Assembly (NCBI GenBank): GCA_051955535.1 | Contig: JBQCGP010000065.1 | Location: 1-14,389, forward strand | Direction of reading: 5' to 3' | DNA: 14,389 nucleotides | From: 13-2-20CM-68-14 sp051955535 | Lineage (GTDB): Bacteria; Actinomycetota; Thermoleophilia; Gaiellales; Gaiellaceae | Shown here: positions 6,259-13,475 of the stretch, in pieces | Position numbering within the stretch: position 1 is the stretch's first letter | How the letters are laid out: every line of letters begins with the position of its first letter | Translations under genes and position numbers: made by a program | The notes under the pieces: generated by a model | What the model was told of the DNA's origin: nothing | Database searches by the model: none | The model's input: only the letters and a program-made list of their open reading frames with translations

Positions 6259-7304
6259 GCACCGCGCAGCGACGATCGGAGCGCTACCGACCGGTGCGGG
6301 TTCTCGGCCACGGTGGCATGGCGAGCGTCGTGCTCGCCCACGATCTCGAGCTCGACCGGCCGGTCGCGATCAAGCGTCTGGCCGAGAACCTCGCAGCGAA
6401 CGACGAGTTCAAGCGGCGCTTCCTGCGCGAGGCGCGGCTGGCGGCGCGCCTCTCGCACCCGAACATCGTCGCCGTCTACGATGTCGGCGAGGAGGACGGC
6501 CGGCCCTTCATCGTGATGGAGTACGTCGAGGGGGAGACCCTCGCCGACCTCCTGCACGGCCGCGGTCGGCTCGAGCCGGAGGAGGCAGCGGCGCTCGCAC
6601 TGCAGGCCTGCGCGGGGTTGGAGACCGCGCACGAGGCGGGGCTCGTCCATCGGGACATCAAGCCACAGAACCTCCTTGTCACGCCGGGCGGCGCACTGAA
6701 GATCGCGGACTTCGGCATCGCCCGGTCGCTCGACGGGACACGGCTGACGCAGGTGGGCACCGTGCTCGGCACGGCCGCGTACCTCGCGCCCGAGCAAGCG
6801 GCGGGCGAGACCGTCACCGCCGCGGCTGACGTCTACGCACTCGGCGCCGTCCTCTACGAGCTGCTGACGGGTCGGCCGCCGCACGTCGCCGATTCGCTCG
6901 CCGAGCTCGCCGCCAGGCAACAGGAGGGGGCGATCGCGCCGGTCCGGGAGCTGGCGCCCGACGTGCCCGCAGCGACCGAGGACGCCGTCATGCACGCGCT
7001 CGCCCGCGACCCGGAGTACCGGCCGCCTTCCGCGGCGGCGCTCGCCGACGAGCTACGAGCGCGGCCGACCGCGGTGACGATGAACCAGCGGCCGTCGCCG
7101 CCGACGCACGGGTCTCGCCGGACCCTGCTCGCGGCGCTCGCGCTGGGCGTCGTGCTCGTGATCGTCTTCGCGGTGGCTATGTCGCTCCGGGGCGGCTCGG
7201 GCTCGAAGCAGCCGTCCGTCACTGCCCCGCCGTCGACGGGAACGCCCGCGCAGCAGGCGCAGGCATTCGGCACCTGGCTGAGAGACCACGCCTCGGGTCG
7301 ATGA
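6255..7304 (+). CDS. Membrane Ser/Thr protein kinase (PknB-type catalytic domain, no PASTA repeats)
   Basis: I start the 349-residue kinase at GTG 6255, which overlaps the lipoprotein stop and follows GAAAGGG by five bases; GTG 6249 is the alternative. Catalytic motifs are complete: glycine loop GHGGMASVV (18-26), K40 in AIK, E59 in the C-helix, HRDIKPQN (132-139), DFG (152-154), GTAAYLAPE (172-180) and RDPEYRP (251-257). The activation loop between DFG and APE contains several Thr residues that could be autophosphorylated. A single membrane helix lies at 290-310, followed by only about 38 extracellular residues. PASTA repeats, usual in PknB/Stk1, are absent, so ligand sensing may depend on another protein such as the upstream lipoprotein. 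It should be an active kinase; the substrates are not visible. Confidence 0.95.
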   Translation: MSTAQRRSERYRPVRVLGHGGMASVVLAHDLELDRPVAIKRLAENLAANDEFKRRFLREARLAARLSHPNIVAVYDVGEEDGRPFIVMEYVEGETLADLLHGRGRLEPEEAAALALQACAGLETAHEAGLVHRDIKPQNLLVTPGGALKIADFGIARSLDGTRLTQVGTVLGTAAYLAPEQAAGETVTAAADVYALGAVLYELLTGRPPHVADSLAELAARQQEGAIAPVRELAPDVPAATEDAVMHALARDPEYRPPSAAALADELRARPTAVTMNQRPSPPTHGSRRTLLAALALGVVLVIVFAVAMSLRGGSGSKQPSVTAPPSTGTPAQQAQAFGTWLRDHASGR

Positions 7305-7366
7305 ACACAGAGTGTCACCCGGCGTTTCACCGTTTGGGGGCGCTGCGGAACGGGCACTAGCGGCCG

Positions 7367-7383
7367 CGCGCGTGAATCGCGCG
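7367..7383 (+). terminator. Possible terminator hairpin after the kinase gene
   Basis: CGCGCG, loop TGAAT, CGCGCG forms a short GC-only stem 62 bases after the kinase stop, followed by the pyrimidine-rich ACCTCTTACT. There is no true U-run. It may end the lipoprotein-kinase transcript. Confidence 0.3.
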
Positions 7384-7394
7384 ACCTCTTACTC

Positions 7395-7412
7395 GGCATC
7401 GCAAGCGATGCC
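7395..7412. promoter_or_regulatory. 18-bp inverted repeat abutting a -10 box, possible operator
   Basis: GGCATCGCAAGCGATGCC has two perfect 8-bp arms around AA and ends one base before TAAGCT (7414-7419). It occupies the spacer between where -35 and -10 would be. A dimeric repressor bound here would block the promoter. Confidence 0.45.
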
Positions 7413-7413
7413 T

Positions 7414-7419
7414 TAAGCT
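7414..7419 (+). promoter_or_regulatory. -10 box (TAAGCT, followed by CG) of a probable leaderless gene
   Basis: The hexamer ends four bases before ATG 7424 and seven before ATG 7427. Transcription starting 6-7 bases after the box would begin on the second ATG, giving a leaderless mRNA. No ribosome site exists between box and start. Confidence 0.5.
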
Positions 7420-7423
7420 CGGG

Positions 7424-7750
7424 ATGATGATCGGAAGAAAAGACGCAGAGAAGCGCCGCGACCTGGTTGCGCAGCAGTTGCGCGTGCTCGCGGACGATCT
7501 CGAGGAGCTCTGGAAGGCGGCCACGCGCGACCCCGCCGCGGAGCGTCGCAAGCAGCGCGGCTGGATCCTCCTGACCGGTGCGCTCGGCGCCGCCTCGACA
7601 ATGGCAAGCCGCAAGCTGATGTCGAAGCTCTGGCCGATCCTCACGGGCGAGCGCGTACCGAGTGTGGCGGCACCGAGTTCGCCGCCGCCCGCGCGCGAGC
7701 CGGAGCCCGAGGCAGAGCTCGAGCCCGAGCCCGAGCGGCAGGTCTCCTAG
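7424..7750 (+). CDS. Small membrane-associated protein, DUF4235-like
   Basis: The product has 108 residues from ATG 7424, or 107 from the adjacent ATG 7427, which suits a leaderless transcript better. Residues 7-32 are a charged helix (LADDLEELWKAA). A weakly hydrophobic stretch at 46-75 (RGWILLTGALGAA, then ARKLMSKLWPILTGE-like) resembles the DUF4235 pattern of one or two short helices followed by KLW and TGE. The last 30 residues are Pro- and Glu-rich and probably disordered. No enzymatic motif is present. The TAG stop interlocks with that of the opposing diguanylate cyclase gene at CTAG (7747-7750). The DUF4235 assignment is from memory of the pattern and is moderate. Confidence 0.7.
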   Translation: MMIGRKDAEKRRDLVAQQLRVLADDLEELWKAATRDPAAERRKQRGWILLTGALGAASTMASRKLMSKLWPILTGERVPSVAAPSSPPPAREPEPEAELEPEPERQVS

Positions 7751-9405
7751 TCCGAGACGACTCGCGAGAGCTTCCGCGCGTGCTTCGCGCGGTACATCGC
7801 CTGGTCGGCGGACCCGAGGAGTGCGTCTGCCGTCTCGAGGCCGGCGCCGGTCGTCGCGATTCCGAAGCTCGCCTGGACCCGTAGCGCCGATGACCGGCTG
7901 TTCCGGTCGAGCCAGTCGCACAGCCGCTCCTGGACCTCCTCCGCGCCTCGGCGGTCGGTGCTCGGGAGGAGGACGGCGAACTCGTCGCCGCCGATGCGGT
8001 AGGCGCGGTCGCGCGGCCGCAGCTCGGTCTGCAGGAGGCGGCCTACTCGAACGAGGCATTCGTCGCCAGTGGCGTGGCCTTGTGAGTCGTTCAACTCCTT
8101 GAGGCCGTCGAGGTCGAGCACGATCAGGGCGAGCGGCGCACCGGACTCGGCGGCATCGGCCAGCGAGCTCCCGAGCTCGCGGATGAAGGCGCGTCGGTTG
8201 GGGAGCTGCGTGAGCGGGTCATGATCGGCGAGGTACCGCATCTGCTCGAACCGAGTTGCGAGGATGAGTGCGCTCGCCGCCTGGTTGGCGAAGATCCGCA
8301 GCGCCTGTAGCCGTTCCTCCCCGGGCAGCAGCCGGTCCCCCGGCTCGTCGACCCAAATGACGCCGATCGTCTCCCCCTTCGGGCCGCGCAGGGGAATCAC
8401 CAGCCAGTGGTGGTTCCAGGCGTGCGGGCCGCGCCCGTTCTGTTCGGACTCGTAGATGACCTGGTTGGCCGAGAGCCGTTCGCGCGCGACCTCGTTCGGT
8501 ACCAGGAAGCAGCCGGCGACCTCGTACTCCTGGTCGAAGAGCGACGCGATCTCGGATAGCGAGAGGTCGTTGGTGAGAGCACGATCGCCTTCGGCCCAGC
8601 CCGTAGCGGCACGGGTGACGAGCGTCATTCCATCCTCCGCGAGCAGGTCGACGCAGACCTTCTGGAAGCCCAGCGCGGTGGAGATCCCGTTGCAGACGGA
8701 CTGAAGGATCGAGCTCGTCGAGAGCGTCTGCGCCAGCTGCGACGAGACGTGCATCAGCTCCTCGAGCGCGGCACGGTGGCGTTCTCGAACGAAGGTAGCC
8801 TGTGCGGCCGCCAGCGCTTGGGCGGCGTACTGCGCGAAGCCGGCGAGCAGCCCGAGGTCCTCATCCGTCGGCCGGAGGCCCGAGATCGGATCGCCGACCG
8901 AGAGGATCCCGAGCAGCTCGTCCCCCGCCCCGTAGAGCGGCACGAAGACCTCGTCGTCCGGGTCCCAGGCATCGGGGTCGTCGCTCACGCTGCGTTCGGG
9001 TACGTACCGCTTGCCGACCTGCGCCGCCCAGTCGAACTCACCGTGCTTGATGAAGTACGCCCCGCCGCGCAGGAAGCGCTCGTCGAGCAGGGGCGTCCAT
9101 TCGTCCCAGTCGTACGTGCTGCCGAGCAGCGCCTTGCGGACGTTGTCGTCGCCGTGCACGGTCGTGACGCAGAAGTCGTCCCACTCGCGCCGGTAGAGGT
9201 TGAGCACGACCGTGCGGAAGCCGAGCACTTCGGCCACCGTCTGCGCGATCAGGGAGAGAACCGTCGAGAGGTCGCTTTCGGCGCGGACGAGCTCGGTCAC
9301 CCCGACGAGCGCGCCGACGCCGGACACCTCGCAGCGCTGCTTGTTTCCCCGCAAACGCGGAAAGCGCGGCCTGCGCCGCGTCGCGCGACCCGCTCGATTC
9401 ACCAT
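7747..9405 (-). CDS. Diguanylate cyclase with two GAF domains (GAF-GAF-GGDEF)
   Basis: The 552-residue protein should make cyclic di-GMP from two GTP. Two GAF-type sensor domains lie at about 45-200 and 228-385. The GGDEF domain (390-548) has DHDPLTQLPNRR (394-405), the metal-binding D431 in LDLDGLKELND, the intact GGDEF signature (472-476) and an RxxD inhibitory site (RPRD, 463-466) exactly five residues before it, so product inhibition is expected. No membrane segment is seen; it is cytosolic, and the GAF ligands are unknown. ATG 9405 is the first standard start, but AGGAGGG (9422-9428 on the complement) lies 16 bases away, while an in-frame ATC at 9414 is seven bases from it. It lies 102 bases downstream of the HD-GYP gene on the same strand and is probably in one operon with it. 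Confidence 0.95.
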   Translation of the reverse strand: MVNRAGRATRRRPRFPRLRGNKQRCEVSGVGALVGVTELVRAESDLSTVLSLIAQTVAEVLGFRTVVLNLYRREWDDFCVTTVHGDDNVRKALLGSTYDWDEWTPLLDERFLRGGAYFIKHGEFDWAAQVGKRYVPERSVSDDPDAWDPDDEVFVPLYGAGDELLGILSVGDPISGLRPTDEDLGLLAGFAQYAAQALAAAQATFVRERHRAALEELMHVSSQLAQTLSTSSILQSVCNGISTALGFQKVCVDLLAEDGMTLVTRAATGWAEGDRALTNDLSLSEIASLFDQEYEVAGCFLVPNEVARERLSANQVIYESEQNGRGPHAWNHHWLVIPLRGPKGETIGVIWVDEPGDRLLPGEERLQALRIFANQAASALILATRFEQMRYLADHDPLTQLPNRRAFIRELGSSLADAAESGAPLALIVLDLDGLKELNDSQGHATGDECLVRVGRLLQTELRPRDRAYRIGGDEFAVLLPSTDRRGAEEVQERLCDWLDRNSRSSALRVQASFGIATTGAGLETADALLGSADQAMYRAKHARKLSRVVSD

Positions 9406-9507
9406 GCCGCTGATGGAACCGCCCTCCTACTGCCGGTGCTGCCGCTTCGTCCCAAGCATCCTCGCTCGTGCCCGCGAGCGAATCGCCCGCTTGGGGGATT
9501 CCGTGGG

Positions 9508-10866
9508 TCAGGTCGATGCAGCAACCCGGGCCCTTGTCTGTGGCCGGGCGCGGCTGCCCTCGAGCGGTCGTGACCGGTCGAGGACCCGGAAGAAGGCGTC
9601 GACCACCGCGGGCGAGAACTGGGTGCCGCGGTGCGTGCCCAGCTCGTCCTCGGCCTCGGCCGGGTCGAGCGCACGATGGTAGGGGCGGTCGGTCGTCATC
9701 GCGTCCCACGCGTCGGCGAGTCCGACGATCGCGGCGCCCACGGGGATCGAGTCGGCTTCGAGGCGGTCCGGATAACCCCGGCCGTCCCAGCGCTCATGGT
9801 GATGGCGGATCAGCGGCACGGCGTGGCGGAGCCGGCCGAACCTGGCGACGATGTCCGCGCCGTCGGCGGGATGGCGCTTCATCTGTGCGTACTCCTCGTC
9901 GGTCAGCGCGGCGGGCTTGGTCAGGATGGCGTCGGGGACGCCGAGCTTGCCGATGTCGTGAAAGAGCCCCGCGTGTGAGATCGCGTCCAGCTGGCCGCCT
10001 GTGATCCCGAGCTCGCGCGCGATCGAGACCGCGATGCCCTGAACTCGCTGTGAATGGCCCGCGGTGTAGGGGTCGCGCGCGTCCACCGTGGCGTTCAGGG
10101 TTTCAACGGCCTCCAGCGCGTCCTGCTCGAGCACCGCGTACGCGTCGCCGAGCTCGGCCGTTCTGGCCGCCAGCGAGGCGGCCTGGCGGCGCAGCGTTCG
10201 CGAGGCGGTCCGGACGAGTAGGGCCAGCGCGACGTAGAGCGCGAGGAAGACGAGCGAGACCGCCGCCCAGATCGTGTGCTTGTTCGCCGCGATCAGCCGC
10301 TCGCTGCGCCGCGGGTCGGCGTAGATCTCGTAGGCGCCGATCGCGCGGCTTCCGGCCGCGTTGTCGATCGGTGTGTAGACCTCGAGCAGCCGGCCGAAGC
10401 CGAGCTTTCGCTCGACGGCATTTTCCTCCCGGTCGGGAACCTCGATCTCGGCCACCGGCGCGTTGGCCCGCATCGAGCGGCCGAGGTTGCCGTCGAGGTC
10501 GAAGCGATGGCCGATCCTGTCGCGCGCCCGGTTGGTCCACGCGAGGACGCCGTTCTCCTGCCACACCTTGACGGTCACGATCTCGGGCCTCTGCCGGAGC
10601 TCTTCGACCAGGCGCCGCGATACCTGCGGATGGACGACGACTCGGTTGCCCTGGACGAGCTGCGGGCGGAGAACGCCGTCGACGTACTGCGTCAGGCTCG
10701 AGCGCGCGTCGTCGATCACCTGGGCCTTCAGCCTGCCGCTCAGGATCCCGGACAGAATGATCGCTCCGGCGAGCAGAATGGCCGCGCTCGCAACGAGGAA
10801 GACGCGCAGCAGTGTCACCGAGCGCCGGATCGCCCAGGTGCGCGGGGTCGTCGCTGCCGCAGCCAC
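9508..10866 (-). CDS. Membrane HD-GYP protein, probable c-di-GMP phosphodiesterase
   Basis: The 452-residue protein has two membrane helices (about 17-42 and 199-220) enclosing an extracellular sensor region of about 155 residues, with a PAS/CHASE-like outline that I cannot name. A short coiled-coil linker (222-258) leads to an HD-GYP domain (about 255-430). The HD pair is H303-D304 in HDIGK, and the signature HHHERWDGRGYP (355-366) is complete, as is the trailing GTQFSPAVVDAFF. HD-GYP proteins hydrolyse cyclic di-GMP to pGpG or GMP. The C-terminal 20 residues are Arg-rich. GTG 10866 is the only start compatible with the first helix; a stop codon lies in frame shortly upstream. No strong ribosome site or -10 box is seen. 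The next gene on this strand makes the same messenger, so the operon holds opposing activities. Confidence 0.93.
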   Translation of the reverse strand: MAAAATTPRTWAIRRSVTLLRVFLVASAAILLAGAIILSGILSGRLKAQVIDDARSSLTQYVDGVLRPQLVQGNRVVVHPQVSRRLVEELRQRPEIVTVKVWQENGVLAWTNRARDRIGHRFDLDGNLGRSMRANAPVAEIEVPDREENAVERKLGFGRLLEVYTPIDNAAGSRAIGAYEIYADPRRSERLIAANKHTIWAAVSLVFLALYVALALLVRTASRTLRRQAASLAARTAELGDAYAVLEQDALEAVETLNATVDARDPYTAGHSQRVQGIAVSIARELGITGGQLDAISHAGLFHDIGKLGVPDAILTKPAALTDEEYAQMKRHPADGADIVARFGRLRHAVPLIRHHHERWDGRGYPDRLEADSIPVGAAIVGLADAWDAMTTDRPYHRALDPAEAEDELGTHRGTQFSPAVVDAFFRVLDRSRPLEGSRARPQTRARVAAST

Positions 10867-10942
10867 GCCAAGGCTGGAAATCGGCTCTTCGGGTCCCGAT
10901 CTTCACCCCTGCCATCGCTCGAACGAGGGAGCGGGCGTTCCG

Positions 10943-10948
10943 TAGTCT
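10943..10948 (+). promoter_or_regulatory. -10 box (TAGTCT) of the first sulfotransferase gene
   Basis: TAGTCT ends nine bases before ATG 10958, so the transcript would have a leader of only about 2-3 nt. No ribosome site is visible in GCTCCCG. The pattern matches other near-leaderless starts in this window. Confidence 0.45.
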
Positions 10949-10957
10949 TCGCTCCCG

Positions 10958-11800
10958 ATGACGGCACTGGACGCGATCCGCCAGGCAGGCCTGTACGGGC
11001 GAACTGTCGCCCGCGTCGCGCCGCGGGGACTGCGCGAGCGCGGCGGCGACCCCGAGCTCGCGACCGAGCGGATCGTCTTCGTCGTCGGCTCGCCGCGCTC
11101 GGGGACGACATTCCTAGCCGGCGCCGTCGGTGCGCAGCCGGGCTTCGTCGACCTCGGCGAGGTGAAGCCGGTGAAGGCGAACATCGACCGCTGGATGTTG
11201 CTCGCCGAGGAGGAGGCTGCGCGCGAGCTCCGTTCGACCCTCGAGCGAGTCCGCCGGCTTGCGCTCGTCCGCGACCTGCGCCCGGTCGAGCAGACGCCCG
11301 AGCTCAGCTTCGTGGTCGGCTCGGCGGTGCGCGCGTACCCGCGGTCGACGGTCCTCCACATCGTCCGCGACGGCCGCGACGTCGTGTGCTCGCTGCTCGA
11401 GAAGGGTTGGCTCCGCGAACGCGAGGGACACGACGACGCGCGCAAGCCGTTCGGCGTCCACCCTCGCGCCTGGGTCGAGCCGGAGCGGCGAGCTGAGTTC
11501 ACGCGCGCGGGCGAGGCCGCGCGCGCGGCCTGGGCTTGGCGACGCTACGTGTCGACCGCGCGGGCGGCGGCGCCCGAGCACACCGTCGAGGTCCGCTACG
11601 AGGACATCGCTGCAGATCCCGAGGCCGCCGCGGGGCTGATCGCAGGGCAGCTCGAGACCGACCCGGAGCCGCTCGCCGCAGCTCTCGCGGCAGTGCACGG
11701 CCGCTCCGTCGGACGCTGGCGCCTCGACCTGACCGCCGAGCAGGTCGCGGACGTCGAGCGCGAGGCGGGCGCCTTGCTGCGCGAGCTCGGTTACACGTGA
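10958..11800 (+). CDS. PAPS-dependent sulfotransferase
   Basis: The 280-residue protein should transfer sulfate from PAPS to a hydroxyl or amine acceptor. The 5'-phosphosulfate-binding loop is VVGSPRSGTTFL (42-53), after the first beta strand. The 3'-phosphate-binding segment is LHIVRDGRDVVCSLL (133-147), with the conserved Arg and a Ser-like position. VEVRYEDIAADPEAAAGLI (near 210-228) is the typical later strand and helix. It has no signal peptide and is cytosolic. The acceptor cannot be told from sequence; in bacteria these enzymes modify glycans, lipids or small molecules. The next gene, 81 bases on, is a second sulfotransferase of a different subfamily. No PAPS synthesis genes are in the window. 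Confidence 0.9.
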   Translation: MTALDAIRQAGLYGRTVARVAPRGLRERGGDPELATERIVFVVGSPRSGTTFLAGAVGAQPGFVDLGEVKPVKANIDRWMLLAEEEAARELRSTLERVRRLALVRDLRPVEQTPELSFVVGSAVRAYPRSTVLHIVRDGRDVVCSLLEKGWLREREGHDDARKPFGVHPRAWVEPERRAEFTRAGEAARAAWAWRRYVSTARAAAPEHTVEVRYEDIAADPEAAAGLIAGQLETDPEPLAAALAAVHGRSVGRWRLDLTAEQVADVEREAGALLRELGYT

Positions 11801-11881
11801 ACGCTACGCGTCCGGTTTGGCTGCAGAACTCACGTTCAAGTTCGTCTCGTGGTTCAACGAACCGCTCACGAGGTTGACGGA

Positions 11882-12739
11882 TTGAGCGTGAGGTTCCCGG
11901 CCGAGCTGGTCCCGCGGATCCCTGGGCCCGCTCGCGCCGTGCTCCGGAACGCCGTCTGGACATTCGGGCACGCGACCTCGTTCGCGCGGACGCTGCCCGA
12001 CTTTCTGATCCTGGGCGCGCAGAAGGCAGGCACCACAGCTCTCTACTCGTACCTGCGCCGGCACCCCGAGATCGGCGGGCCGGTCTGGAAGGAGGTCAGC
12101 TACTTCGACCGCCACTACCCTCGCGGGACCGGGTGGTATCGCGGCCAGTTCCCGCTCCGGAACGACGGCAGGATCGCCGGAGAAGCGAGTCCCGGGTATC
12201 TGTTCCACCCGCTGGCGCCGGAGCGGGTGAAGGAGACCGTGCCGGACGCGAAGCTGATCGTCCTGCTCCGCGACCCCGTCGACCGTTCGTTCTCGCACTA
12301 CCACCACGAGGTCACCCTTGGTCGCGAGCCGCTCTCGTTCGAGGAGGCCATCGACGCGGAGCCCGAGCGGACTCAAGGCGAAGAGGAGCGCCTCGTGCGC
12401 GAGCCCGGCTACTTCAGCCACGCCTGGTGGGACTACACCTATGTGGCTCGCGGAAGGTATGCCGACCAACTCGAGCGCTGGGTCGCGCTCTTCCCGGGCG
12501 AGCAGCTGCTCGTGCTCGGGAGTGAGGACCTGGCCGCGGAGCCGGTGCGCACGTACGCCAGGGTGCTGGACTTCCTCGGGCGGTCGCCGCACGAGCTCGA
12601 CTCTTACCCACGCGTGTACGAGCAGGCCTACACCGAGATGAGCCCGGAGATCCGGCGGCGCCTGGCCGACGAGTTCGCCGAGCCGAACGCGCGCCTGTAC
12701 GAGCTGCTCGGCCGTGACTTCGGCTGGCAGCAGCCCTAG
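11882..12739 (+). CDS. Second sulfotransferase, heparan-sulfate N-sulfotransferase-like
   Basis: I chose TTG 11882 because GAGGT (11870-11874) lies seven bases upstream; GTG 11849 and GTG 11888 are alternatives. The product of about 285 residues has the PAPS loop FLILGAQKAGTTALYSYL (41-58), the following KEVSYFD (70-76), EASPGYLF (101-108), and the 3'-phosphate segment LIVLLRDPVDRSFSHYHHE (125-143). This order of motifs (GxxKxGTT, KExxYF, RDPxxRxxSxY) is typical of the NDST and carbohydrate sulfotransferase family, so a glycan acceptor is likely. There is no signal peptide. Its TAG stop interlocks with that of the opposing L,D-transpeptidase gene in one CTAG (12736-12739). It is probably co-transcribed with the upstream sulfotransferase, since no separate promoter is evident. 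Confidence 0.88.
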   Translation: MSVRFPAELVPRIPGPARAVLRNAVWTFGHATSFARTLPDFLILGAQKAGTTALYSYLRRHPEIGGPVWKEVSYFDRHYPRGTGWYRGQFPLRNDGRIAGEASPGYLFHPLAPERVKETVPDAKLIVLLRDPVDRSFSHYHHEVTLGREPLSFEEAIDAEPERTQGEEERLVREPGYFSHAWWDYTYVARGRYADQLERWVALFPGEQLLVLGSEDLAAEPVRTYARVLDFLGRSPHELDSYPRVYEQAYTEMSPEIRRRLADEFAEPNARLYELLGRDFGWQQP

Positions 12740-13449
12740 TAGTCCCGGATCGCCGCCGCCGTGCCGATCACGATCTGCGGCGACGCGGCCGGGTCGAGCC
12801 AACGCAGCACCGTCACGAGCTGCGGCCGCGAGAGGCTGACGCAGCCGAGCGTCGGCCCGCCGCTCGCGCTGACGTGCAGGAAGATCCCAGAGCCCCGGCC
12901 GGGCACGATCGGGTGCGCGTTGTAATCGATCACTGCGAGGAACCGATACGAAATCGGCGAGCGCGACATGTCCTCACTCGTGATCCGGAAGGGCGGCTTC
13001 GTTCCGCAGCGGACGTGGTGGAAACGGTTGTAGAACGGCGAGCGCACGTCCTCGACCCACCAGTCGCCGCAGACGATCCGGTGGTAGCGGTAACGGACGC
13101 CGGGGTTCGGGGCGATGCCGAACATGACCGGCTGGATCTCGAATGCGCCGGCAGGCGTCGTCTTGTCTCCCTCATGCTTGTTCACGGAGACGCCGTGGAA
13201 GCCGACGTGCGCGGTCCACGGCCCGTCGACCGCCAACCAGCAGTCTCCGGACTTGCGCCAGAGGCGCAGTGAGGCCGTCGTCGAGCGGCGAGTCGAGGCG
13301 ACGACGGTGACGAGTTGCGTCGCAGAGCCTGTCGAGGCGAGCTCGTTCGCGAGGTCCGCCGGACAGTCGAGCGGGCGCGCCTCACCGGGGTTGCCAGACA
13401 AGGGGACGCCCGCCGCGAGACAAGCCGCGATCGCGAGGGCCTTCAGCAC
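12736..13449 (-). CDS. Secreted L,D-transpeptidase (YkuD fold)
   Basis: The product has 237 residues from GTG 13449. A longer in-frame extension to 13605 would overlap the divergent gene and its promoter and is rejected. Residues 1-25 are a signal peptide (cleavage near GEARP). The catalytic domain runs from about 80 to 232: HEGDKTTPAGAFEI (92-105), WWVEDVRSPFYNRF (130-143), VIDYN (173-177), and the active-site segment GIFLHVSASGGPTLGCVSLS (188-207), with H192 and the nucleophile C203. This motif order fits the COG3786 branch of L,D-transpeptidases. Such enzymes form 3-3 peptidoglycan cross-links, or attach proteins, using tetrapeptide donors. The start lies seven bases after a -10 box, so the mRNA is probably leaderless. 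The neighbouring divergent M15 peptidase could supply tetrapeptides. Confidence 0.9.
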   Translation of the reverse strand: MLKALAIAACLAAGVPLSGNPGEARPLDCPADLANELASTGSATQLVTVVASTRRSTTASLRLWRKSGDCWLAVDGPWTAHVGFHGVSVNKHEGDKTTPAGAFEIQPVMFGIAPNPGVRYRYHRIVCGDWWVEDVRSPFYNRFHHVRCGTKPPFRITSEDMSRSPISYRFLAVIDYNAHPIVPGRGSGIFLHVSASGGPTLGCVSLSRPQLVTVLRWLDPAASPQIVIGTAAAIRDY

Positions 13450-13456
13450 GCCGCTC

Positions 13457-13466
13457 AGAGTACGCT
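13457..13466. promoter_or_regulatory. Overlapping divergent -10 boxes (bidirectional promoter)
   Basis: AGAGTACGCT contains TACGCT on the plus strand (13461-13466) and TACTCT on the minus strand (13457-13462), sharing the central TA. The plus box ends nine bases before ATG 13476 and the minus box seven bases before GTG 13449. Both genes would be leaderless or nearly so. No clear -35 box is seen on either side. Confidence 0.5.
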
Positions 13467-13475
13467 CGGAGCCCG

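Noticed and set aside
10276..11496. 406-residue plus-strand open frame spanning the HD-GYP and sulfotransferase genes
   Set aside because: It crosses a divergent promoter and overlaps two genes with complete catalytic motifs; the sequence is low-complexity and Arg-rich.
11804..12802. 332-residue minus-strand open frame
   Set aside because: Antisense to the second sulfotransferase, which has intact PAPS motifs; this frame has none.
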